NCBI GenBank assembly: GCA_024689485.1
Contig: JAILDK010000083.1
Coordinates: 1-34,573 of the forward strand
Direction of reading: 5' to 3'
Origin: Fibrobacter sp.
Lineage (GTDB): Bacteria; Fibrobacterota; Fibrobacteria; Fibrobacterales; Fibrobacteraceae
DNA: 34,573 bases
Made by a program: the position numbers and the translations under genes. The notes beneath the pieces are model-generated. The model searched no databases, was not told the origin of the DNA, and saw only the letters and a list, made by a program, of their open reading frames with translations. Within the stretch, counting starts at the first letter, position 1, and the number at the start of each line of letters is the position of its first letter. Shown here one piece after another: positions 8,647 through 16,074 of this stretch.

Positions 8647-9543
8647 CTAAAGTTCCTTTTTGAAACGATTGACGAAGTCGATAAAGGTCTGCACCAGTGC
8701 CGGAGATTTGCCAAGCCTTTCCAAGCAAGAAAAATACCGCGGCATCGAAAAGCCTGTAATGTCCACGACTTTGAATGTTCCGTGCAGAAGTTCCCGGTTG
8801 ATCGCTCGCACGGAAACGATTCCCGCCGCATGGGAATTTTCCAGGTACCGCTTGATGCTCTCGGTACTGCCCAGCTGCATTTGAATGTTCAATTCGCGAA
8901 AAGAAATTCCCCGTGACTTTAATGCGTGCTGAATGACTTCCAAAGTTCCCGAGCCGTCTTCACGCAAAACGAGAGGCGTCATTTTCAACTCGTTCAAGCT
9001 GATTTCATCTCGCCGCGCCAAGGGATTTTTTACATGCGCCACCAGAACGAGTTCATCTTTTAGGAAAGGCGTTACCTTGAGGCCAGCTGGTTCCGCATCG
9101 CTTTCGATAAAGCCTAAATCAATTTGACGTTCCCGCAAAGCATTTTCGATGACGGTAGAATTCTCGTTTTGCAAAGAGATGGAAACCTGGGGAAATTTTT
9201 CATTGAACTTGGCGAGAAGCGGCGGAAGAATGTACTGAGCAATCGTCGTACTTGCACCGAGCCGCAGTGTTCCCGCATGCTTTTGCTGTAAAAGTCCAAG
9301 CTCGTAATTCAAAGCCTCATACGATTCGAGAATCTGTTCCGCGTGTTTTAAGAAGACTTCCCCTTCGCGCGTTAAAAGAAGCTTGGAGCCCGCCCGTTCA
9401 AAAAGACGCACCTTTGCATCTTCTTCCAGTTCATGAATCCGTTTGGTTACAGCGGGTTGGCTGATGCCGAAACGCTTAGCCGTTTGCGAAAAATTCAACA
9501 GCCGAGCCGCCATCACAAAAATCTGGAGCTTTAAATCGTTCAT
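8647..9543 (-). CDS. LysR family transcriptional regulator (YeiE/CysL-like)
   Basis: 298 aa; N-terminal HTH MNDLKLQIFVMAARLLNFSQTAKRFGISQPAVTKRIHELEEDAKVRLFERAG; LysR substrate domain; upstream of yeiH on the same strand. Confidence 0.9.
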   Translation of the reverse strand: MNDLKLQIFVMAARLLNFSQTAKRFGISQPAVTKRIHELEEDAKVRLFERAGSKLLLTREGEVFLKHAEQILESYEALNYELGLLQQKHAGTLRLGASTTIAQYILPPLLAKFNEKFPQVSISLQNENSTVIENALRERQIDLGFIESDAEPAGLKVTPFLKDELVLVAHVKNPLARRDEISLNELKMTPLVLREDGSGTLEVIQHALKSRGISFRELNIQMQLGSTESIKRYLENSHAAGIVSVRAINRELLHGTFKVVDITGFSMPRYFSCLERLGKSPALVQTFIDFVNRFKKEL

Positions 9544-9556
9544 AACTAAAAGTTAT
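9542..9556. promoter_or_regulatory. Palindrome overlapping the LysR start codon, candidate autoregulatory site
   Basis: ATAACT-AAA-AGTTAT; fits T-N11-A and shares ATAAC...GTTAT with 8629-8646. Confidence 0.4.
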
Positions 9557-9584
9557 TCTTTTTTTTCAATTCACAGTCAAGCAA

Positions 9585-9696
9585 CAATTATCAATTTACA
9601 ATTATCAATTAACAATTAGCAATGATTCACAAGGGAAGTTTTACTGCGCAGTAAAAGCTCCTGTTCAACGCTCTGATAATTGTTCATTGATAATTG
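9585..9696. repeat. ~112-bp palindromic repeat element with ~23-bp imperfect terminal inverted repeats and a central hairpin
   Basis: Left arm CAATTATCAATTAACAATTAGCA; right arm TGATAATTGTTCATTGATAATTG; centre TTTTACTG-CG-CAGTAAAA. Related sequence recurs at 10802-11130. Confidence 0.75.
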
Positions 9697-9798
9697 TGCC
9701 TAACGGTTAAAACGGGTCGTTTTGGAGTTGAAATTCCTACTTTAGCACTTAACTTTAGCATACCACCGGCAAATAAACGTTTTTGAAGGAGGTCGGTT

Positions 9799-10791
9799 GT
9801 GGTTAAAGTCGCATTTTACGACACACGTTCTTATGACAAGGAAGCATTCTGCAAGGCGAACGAAAAGTTCGGTTTTGCAATCGATTATTTTGATTTCAAA
9901 CTGGATTCAACGACTGCGATTACGTCAAAAGGCTATGATGCAGTCTGCGTTTTCGTCAACGACGAAATCTCTTCCGAAGTCATCTCAACGCTTGCGAGCA
10001 ACGGAGTCAAGCTGATTATCCTCCGCTGTGCCGGCTTTAACAATGTAGATCTTCATGCCGCCGCCGAGGCAAATTTGACCGTTGTCCGCGTTCCGGCCTA
10101 TTCCCCGCATGCTGTTGCAGAACACGGCGTTGCGTTGCTGCTCTCTCTGACGCGTCGCATTCCGCAGGCATACTTGCGCACCAAAACGATCAATTTCAAC
10201 ATCGAAGGCCTAACCGGTCGCGATCTTTACGGTCTTACGGCAGGCGTTTTTGGAACAGGTCGCATTGGGCATTGCATGGCAGAAATCCTCAGCGGATTTG
10301 GCATGAAGATACTCTGTTACGATCCTTTCCCGAACAAGGCCTGGGCAGAAGAAAAAGGCTTTACCTATGTGGATAAAGAAACTCTCTTCCGCGAAAGCGA
10401 TGTGCTGACTTTGCACAGCCCGCTCACACCCGAAACCAAGCACGTGGTGAACGAGGAATCTCTAAAGTTGATGAAAAACGATGCGGTTATCATCAACACG
10501 AGCCGCGGCGGACTCATCCATACCAAGGCTCTTGTCCACGCACTCAAGCATAAGGAAATCGGGGGTGCCGCGCTCGACGTTTACGAAGAAGAAGCCTCTT
10601 TCTTTTTCAAGGATCTTTCGGCAACTGTCATCACAGACGATGTCCTCGCTCGAATGCTCACCTTCCCCAATGTGCTGATTACCGGCCATCAGGCATTCCT
10701 CACGACAACCGCGCTTTCCAACATCGCAGACGTCTCTTTGAACAACTTGAAGGACTTTGTAGAAGGGAAAGAGCTGAAAAATAAAGTGTGA
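9799..10791 (+). CDS. ldhA: D-lactate dehydrogenase / 2-hydroxyacid dehydrogenase
   Basis: 330 aa; GVFGTGRIGHCMAEILSGFGMKILCYDPFP, VIINTSRGGLIHTKALVHALK, GAALDVYEEE, LITGHQAFLTTTAL. GTG start preceded by AAGGAGG. Confidence 0.88.
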   Translation: MVKVAFYDTRSYDKEAFCKANEKFGFAIDYFDFKLDSTTAITSKGYDAVCVFVNDEISSEVISTLASNGVKLIILRCAGFNNVDLHAAAEANLTVVRVPAYSPHAVAEHGVALLLSLTRRIPQAYLRTKTINFNIEGLTGRDLYGLTAGVFGTGRIGHCMAEILSGFGMKILCYDPFPNKAWAEEKGFTYVDKETLFRESDVLTLHSPLTPETKHVVNEESLKLMKNDAVIINTSRGGLIHTKALVHALKHKEIGGAALDVYEEEASFFFKDLSATVITDDVLARMLTFPNVLITGHQAFLTTTALSNIADVSLNNLKDFVEGKELKNKV

Positions 10792-10801
10792 TGACAATTG
10801 T

Positions 10802-11130
10802 CAATTATCAATTATCAATTAACAATGATTCAAAAAAAAAGAACTTCTACTGCACAGTAGAGGTTCTTTTTTAATGCTCTGATAATTGTTCATTGATAAT
10901 TGAAAAAGCCTCCACGGTGCAGTAAAAGCTCCTTTCAAACACTCTGATAATTGTTCATTGATAATTGAAAAAGCCTCTACGGTGCAGTAGAAGCTCCTTT
11001 CAAACGCTCTGATAATTGCTAATTGATAATTGAAAAGCTTCCACGGTGCAGTAGAAGCTCTTATTCAACGCTCTGATAATTGTTCATTGATAATTGAAAA
11101 AGCCTCCACTTCGCAGTAAAGGCTTTCTTC
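10802..11130. repeat. Tandem array of the same repeat family: one complete palindromic element plus about three further 64-65 bp units
   Basis: CTCTGATAATTG starts at 10877, 10942, 11007 and 11071 (spacing 65, 65, 64). Units contain GCCTCYACGGTGCAGTARAAGCTC-type imperfect hairpins. Confidence 0.85.
10832..10873 (+). terminator. Hairpin with flanking A/T tracts, likely ldhA terminator inside the first repeat unit
   Basis: AAAAAAAAAGAACTTCTACTG-CA-CAGTAGAGGTTCTTTTTT; near-perfect stem. Confidence 0.6.
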
Positions 11131-11140
11131 AAATTCAACC

Positions 11141-11175
11141 AATAACCAATAACTAATAACTAATAACTAATAACT
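11141..11175. repeat. Heptanucleotide tandem repeat (AATAACY)n
   Basis: AATAACC AATAACT AATAACT AATAACT AATAACT, immediately downstream of the SulP stop. Confidence 0.85.
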
Positions 11176-11186
11176 TATAACAACCG

Positions 11187-13103
11187 CTACTTCTTCATCC
11201 ACGGGAAGATCTTGTTCATCATCGAGTGGAAAGTATCCTTTTTGTCGAGAACCTTCGGGATGTCCATCGCCTGCGTTTCCGAAATGGTTTCCGCGATGAC
11301 TTCGGTCGTTTCTTCTGCAACCTTCGCGTTTGCATTTTCCGGCACCCACGGCTGCTGAACGTTGCGTTCCCAGTCCACGCTCGGAGTCGTCGGAGCGGCG
11401 GCAACGATCGGAAGCCCGAGAATTTCACGGGCGCGGTTCAGAGCGGCGTCAATATTCGCCAGCACGTTCTGTTCACCGATATCCTTCAAAATGCCCGCCT
11501 TCGAAAGAGCAACGATCGGCTGGGAATGCACACCGGAAAGCAAAAGTTGCGTTCCCTGGGCACGGCACTTCGTGAGCAATCCTTCGATCATCTGAATACC
11601 CGCGGCATCGATCGACGGGACCTGACGCATGCGAAGCACCAGAATCTTCGGGTGAGAACTCGTCATATCCAACGCGGTCTTGAACTTTTCCACCGCACCA
11701 AAGAAGAGCGAACCCATAATTTCGAACACGACAACACCCTGCGGCACCTGACGGCTACCGATGTTGTTCGGGTCGGCAAGTTCTTCGTCATCATCCTTCA
11801 ACTGAGCCGTTACGCATTCGACTTCCGCCACATCCGACATACGACGGATAAAGAAGATTGCCGCCAGCAGCACACCGACTTCGATCGCGATCGTCAAATC
11901 CATCACCACGGTCAGCACAAACGTCACCAAAAGCACCGTGACATCGCTCTTCGGAGCGCCCTTCACCAGCTTGATAAAGTTCTTGTAACCGCACATGTTG
12001 AATGCCACCTGGAAAAGCACCGCCGCGAGAGCCGCCATCGGAATCATTTCCGCGTACTTACCAAAGATCAGCATAATGAGCAGCAAAATCACCGCATGCA
12101 CCAAACCGGAAATCGGGCTCACAGCACCGTTCTTGATGTTCGTCGCCGTACGGGCAATCGCACCCGTCGCCGGGATACCGCCAAAAATCGGGGAAAGCAC
12201 GTTCGCAATACCCTGACCGACGAGTTCCGTATTCGAACGGTGACGCGTACCCGTCATACCGTCCGCCACGACCGCGGAAAGGAGGGATTCAATCGCACCG
12301 AGAATCGCAATCGTAAGCGCCGGCTGGAACACCTGACGCATCATATCCAAACTGATGTTCGGCAAATGCGGAACCGGGAAACCCGTCGGAATGGAATTCT
12401 TGGAACCAATGGTCATCACGCCGTGCGTTTCATCCCAGCCAAGAACCTTCACAATCACGGTCGCCACGATAATCGCAATCAAGGAGCCCGGAATCTTTGT
12501 CGTAATCTTCGGCCAAATAATGCAAATCGCCAAAGCCACCGCACCGATGATCACCGAGAAGAAGTTCGTCGTCATGAGCGACTTTGCATAAAGTGCGAGC
12601 TTGCCAATCGCATCTGCCGGTTCCGAAACGCCTGCGCCAAACTGCAAACCCAAAAAGTTCGGAACCTGACCGAGAGCGATGATAATCGCAATGCCCGCCG
12701 TAAAGCCCACCGTCACCGGGAACGGAATAAACTTGATGACCCCGCCGAGCTTTGCCACGCCAAAAATCACCAGCATGACGCCCGCCATGAGCGTCGCCGT
12801 CGCAAGGCCATCGTAACCGTACTTTGCCACGATGCCGTAAACAATCACAATGAAAGCGCCCGTCGGACCGCCGATCTGGAAGCGGCTACCGCCAAAGAAC
12901 GAAATCGCAAAGCCCGCGATGATCGCCGTATAAAGGCCCTTTTCCGGACCCACGCCAGAAGCAATCGCAAACGCAATCGCAAGCGGCAAAGCGAGAATAC
13001 CGACAATCAAGCCGGACATTAAATCCTGGGTGAATTTTTGCTTGGAGTATCCCTTGCGCAGGGACTTGAAAAGTTCTGGGGTATAACGGGGCAGCTTTGG
13101 CAT
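11187..13103 (-). CDS. SulP family inorganic anion transporter with STAS domain and a ~70-aa C-terminal extension
   Basis: 638 aa; LMSGLIVGILALPLAIAFAIASGVGPEKGLYTAIIAGF; STAS region SHPKILVLRMRQVPSIDAAGIQMIEGLL; C-terminus ETQAMDIPKVLDKKDTFHSMMNKIFPWMKK. Confidence 0.93.
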   Translation of the reverse strand: MPKLPRYTPELFKSLRKGYSKQKFTQDLMSGLIVGILALPLAIAFAIASGVGPEKGLYTAIIAGFAISFFGGSRFQIGGPTGAFIVIVYGIVAKYGYDGLATATLMAGVMLVIFGVAKLGGVIKFIPFPVTVGFTAGIAIIIALGQVPNFLGLQFGAGVSEPADAIGKLALYAKSLMTTNFFSVIIGAVALAICIIWPKITTKIPGSLIAIIVATVIVKVLGWDETHGVMTIGSKNSIPTGFPVPHLPNISLDMMRQVFQPALTIAILGAIESLLSAVVADGMTGTRHRSNTELVGQGIANVLSPIFGGIPATGAIARTATNIKNGAVSPISGLVHAVILLLIMLIFGKYAEMIPMAALAAVLFQVAFNMCGYKNFIKLVKGAPKSDVTVLLVTFVLTVVMDLTIAIEVGVLLAAIFFIRRMSDVAEVECVTAQLKDDDEELADPNNIGSRQVPQGVVVFEIMGSLFFGAVEKFKTALDMTSSHPKILVLRMRQVPSIDAAGIQMIEGLLTKCRAQGTQLLLSGVHSQPIVALSKAGILKDIGEQNVLANIDAALNRAREILGLPIVAAAPTTPSVDWERNVQQPWVPENANAKVAEETTEVIAETISETQAMDIPKVLDKKDTFHSMMNKIFPWMKK

Positions 13104-13173
13104 GATGCGCCAAATTTAGAAAACGGCACTTTTGTTTTAAAGTGTTTACAAGCTCTTTTTTTAGGTACGAATT

Positions 13174-13956
13174 TTAGCCGATGAGCTTATCGAAATCGAT
13201 GTCGGAAACCTGTTCCGCAATGATATCCGGCTGGCGGGCAAGCCTCTGAACGTCGCGGTATTTGGTTTCGCCACAGAGCACCAGAGCGAAGTGGCAGCCC
13301 GCACGCTGGGCCAGTTCAAAGTCCGTGTACAGGCGGTCGCCCACAAAAAGAATCTGATCCGGCGACAAATGATCCGTGATGGGAGAAAGCATTTCCGGAT
13401 TCGGCTTGCCAAAGATACGGGACGGTTCGCGTCCGGTCGCCGCCTTGAACATCGCCATAAAGCTTCCAATGTCCGGAACGGGTCCGAGTTCATCGGGGCA
13501 AACGAAGTCCGCATGCGTCACCCAGAAATCCGCCCCGCGTTCAAGTCTCCACGAAACTTCGCAGAGTTCCCTATAATTAAAGGAAGAATGGTAAGCGACG
13601 AGCACGAGTTCCGTTTTATCCATCGGAGCGTGCAAGTTCAAGCTCGGATCTTCCGCGGCGAACCATTCGACAACTTCCGGATTTGCGAACAGGTAAATGT
13701 TCTTGATTCCCTTTTTGTGAATTTCCGAAAGGGCAAAGGTCATCGCCGAAAGGATGCTGTCCTTGGACTGGATCGGCAGGCCCATGCGCAAAAGGCGGTT
13801 CGTGTAGAACACGAGCGATTTACTCGTATTATTCGACATATAATAGACAGGAACCTTCTCCGCGACCTTCTGGACCGTTTCCACGGCCTTCGGATAAGGT
13901 TTGCCCGAAAGGTAAAGAGTTCCGTCTAAATCGAATGCGACAGCCTTAATTTGCAT
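13174..13956 (-). CDS. HAD superfamily hydrolase, subfamily IIA (NagD-like)
   Basis: 260 aa; VAFDLDGTLYLSGKPYPKA, YYMSNNTSKS, FGKPNPEM, LFVGDRLYTDFELAQRAG. Confidence 0.87.
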   Translation of the reverse strand: MQIKAVAFDLDGTLYLSGKPYPKAVETVQKVAEKVPVYYMSNNTSKSLVFYTNRLLRMGLPIQSKDSILSAMTFALSEIHKKGIKNIYLFANPEVVEWFAAEDPSLNLHAPMDKTELVLVAYHSSFNYRELCEVSWRLERGADFWVTHADFVCPDELGPVPDIGSFMAMFKAATGREPSRIFGKPNPEMLSPITDHLSPDQILFVGDRLYTDFELAQRAGCHFALVLCGETKYRDVQRLARQPDIIAEQVSDIDFDKLIG

Positions 13957-13988
13957 AGTGGGTTGAATTTAGTATTTATTTTTGGGGC

Positions 13989-14690
13989 ATGAAATCACCT
14001 GATACCCGTTTTTATGTTCCTGAGCTTTCCACAGGCATCCTTTCCCTTTCGGACGAAGAAAGCGCCCACGCGATTCGCGTTTGTCGCGCCCGCCCGGGAG
14101 ATGTTTTGAACTTGACCGACGGAAAGGGACACTTTGCCAAAGGCATCGTGGAAAAGGCGGACTCGAGAGACTGCCAGGTGAAAATCGAAACGCTCGAAAC
14201 TTCCGACCGTGCAAAGCCGAAGCTGCACCTGGGACTCGCCTGCCTCAAGGACGACGCAAACGAAGAAGTCGCCCTGCACGTGAGCGAAATGGAAGTCGGA
14301 AGCATAACGCTTTTGCGCACGGAACATTCCGAAGAACCGAAAGATTCCAATTTGCAGAAAGTCGTCCGCCGTTGCGAACTCAAGGCGCTTGTCAGCTTAA
14401 AGCAGTCGTTAAAGGCTTGGCTCACCGAAATCCGCGGCCCGATTCCGTTTGAAGAATGGTTAAAGGCTTATGACGGCGACATTATCCTCTGCGACATGGA
14501 CGGCGAAGATTCCCTTGGCGAAATCACAAAGGATACGACGCTTCTCGTTGGACCGGAAGGCGGATTTTCTCCCAAGGAAATTGAAGAAATCAAGGCTTAT
14601 TCCCGTGGCGAAGTCAAGCTTTTGAAGCTCGGAAAGACCCGTTTACGTGCGCGGACCGCTGCCATCGTGGGCATCGGAAAGATGGTCTAA
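13989..14690 (+). CDS. rsmE: 16S rRNA m3U1498 methyltransferase RsmE
   Basis: 233 aa; RFYVPEL...SDEESAHAIRVCRARPGD; LLVGPEGGFSPKEIEEI; LGKTRLRARTAAIVGI. Confidence 0.9.
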   Translation: MKSPDTRFYVPELSTGILSLSDEESAHAIRVCRARPGDVLNLTDGKGHFAKGIVEKADSRDCQVKIETLETSDRAKPKLHLGLACLKDDANEEVALHVSEMEVGSITLLRTEHSEEPKDSNLQKVVRRCELKALVSLKQSLKAWLTEIRGPIPFEEWLKAYDGDIILCDMDGEDSLGEITKDTTLLVGPEGGFSPKEIEEIKAYSRGEVKLLKLGKTRLRARTAAIVGIGKMV

Positions 14691-14697
14691 ATTCAAA

Positions 14698-15417
14698 TCA
14701 GAACAGTTCTGTCTGCAAGCTTTTCGGGTGAAAGCTCTTGCGGTGTTCCGGCGTCGTGCCGAGTTTGCGAATGCCTTCGAGGTGCGCCTTGGTGCCGTAG
14801 CCCGCGTTCTTTTCAAATGCGTAGCCTGGATATTTGACGGCAAGATCGTCCATGTAGCGGTCACGGTAAACCTTGGCGAGGATCGAGGCAGCGGAAATGC
14901 TTGCGACGCGGCCGTCTCCTTGGATGATCGCAATCTGATTTTCTTCGGGGACGCCGCGGATCTTTAAGTTTCCATCGACCGCGATCAAAAGTTTTGTATT
15001 CTGCGGAAGCTGTCCTTTGACTTCAATCGGGAGTTTTGGTTTTGAAGCTTCAAGGCCCGGGAAGCCGAGAGCGCTTAAAGCGCGACGCATGGCGAGGAAG
15101 TCCGCTTCGAGAATGTTGAATTCGTCGATTTCTTCGGCGCTCGCGCTGGCGATGGCGTAGCAAAGGCATTCCTCTTTAACGGTGTCGAACATGGCTTCGC
15201 GCTTTTTACGGGTGAGCTTTTTCGAATCGTTTAAAGAAGAATCTCCTGTCGGATTTTGGAGGACCGCGGCGCAGACGACGACTGGCCCTGCGAGAGGTCC
15301 GCGGCCCACTTCATCGATGCCGATGATGCAGACATTCGGATAGTTTGTGCGCAGTGCGATTTCCCCTTCGATTGGGGACGTCGTGTTTTCCAAAAATTCC
15401 GGCAGTTTGAATTTCAT
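14698..15417 (-). CDS. rnhB: Ribonuclease HII
   Basis: 239 aa; IIGIDEVGRGPLAGPVVVCAAVL, NDSKKLTRKKRE, ASISAASILAKVYRDRYM. Confidence 0.93.
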   Translation of the reverse strand: MKFKLPEFLENTTSPIEGEIALRTNYPNVCIIGIDEVGRGPLAGPVVVCAAVLQNPTGDSSLNDSKKLTRKKREAMFDTVKEECLCYAIASASAEEIDEFNILEADFLAMRRALSALGFPGLEASKPKLPIEVKGQLPQNTKLLIAVDGNLKIRGVPEENQIAIIQGDGRVASISAASILAKVYRDRYMDDLAVKYPGYAFEKNAGYGTKAHLEGIRKLGTTPEHRKSFHPKSLQTELF

Positions 15418-15423
15418 CGTGTT

Positions 15424-16008
15424 TTACAAAGACTGGGCGTAGTCGCGAAGCGTCTTCCAAAAGAGCGCGTGTTCCTGCACCAAAACGCGAGCGGCGAGAT
15501 CTTCCGCGCTGTCCGTTTCGAGGACCGGCACCTTCGACTGTGCGAGCGTTCTTCCGCTGTCGATTTCACTGGTCACCAGGTGAATGGTCGGGCCGCTTTC
15601 CTTTTCGCCAGCCGCGATGACCGCCTGATGCACGCGGATACCGTAAAAGCCTTTACCGCCGTATTTCGGGAGCAGTGCCGGATGCACGTTCAGAACGCGA
15701 TCCTTCATTTTATCGAGGAATGTATCCGGAATCTTTTTCATGTAACCGCAAAGGGCGACGAGATCGACCGGATGTTCTTCCAAAACCTTCAACAGCGCCT
15801 GTTCGTAATCCGCTTCGTTCGGATGCGTCTTCGACGAAATGTGATACACCGGAATTCCGTGTTCCTTGGCACTCTGTGCCGCACCGCAATCCGCATTGTT
15901 CACAATCAAAAATTCACAGGAACCGCCTAAAGTTCCATCTTCCGCATGGGAAAGGAGGGAGCGGAAATTACTGCCGCCACCCGAAGCAAATGCACCAAAT
16001 CTAAACAT
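15424..16008 (-). CDS. purN: Phosphoribosylglycinamide formyltransferase
   Basis: 194 aa; ASGGGSNFRSLL, ALCGYMKKIPDTFLDKMKDRVLNVHPALLPKYGGKGFYG. Confidence 0.92.
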   Translation of the reverse strand: MFRFGAFASGGGSNFRSLLSHAEDGTLGGSCEFLIVNNADCGAAQSAKEHGIPVYHISSKTHPNEADYEQALLKVLEEHPVDLVALCGYMKKIPDTFLDKMKDRVLNVHPALLPKYGGKGFYGIRVHQAVIAAGEKESGPTIHLVTSEIDSGRTLAQSKVPVLETDSAEDLAARVLVQEHALFWKTLRDYAQSL

Positions 16009-16074
16009 GCGCCAAAAATAACTTTTCTAAATTAAATGCGAAGTAAAATATCAACAACCATAGGACATCTCCTC

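Noticed and set aside
9709-9723. AAAACG-GGT-CGTTTT inverted repeat upstream of ldhA as an operator
   Set aside because: Short, with no recognised regulator motif and no second copy in the window; not enough support.
10802-11130. Possible CRISPR array from the regular ~65-bp spacing
   Set aside because: The whole unit is duplicated with scattered substitutions; there are no constant short repeats separated by unique spacers, and no cas genes in the window.
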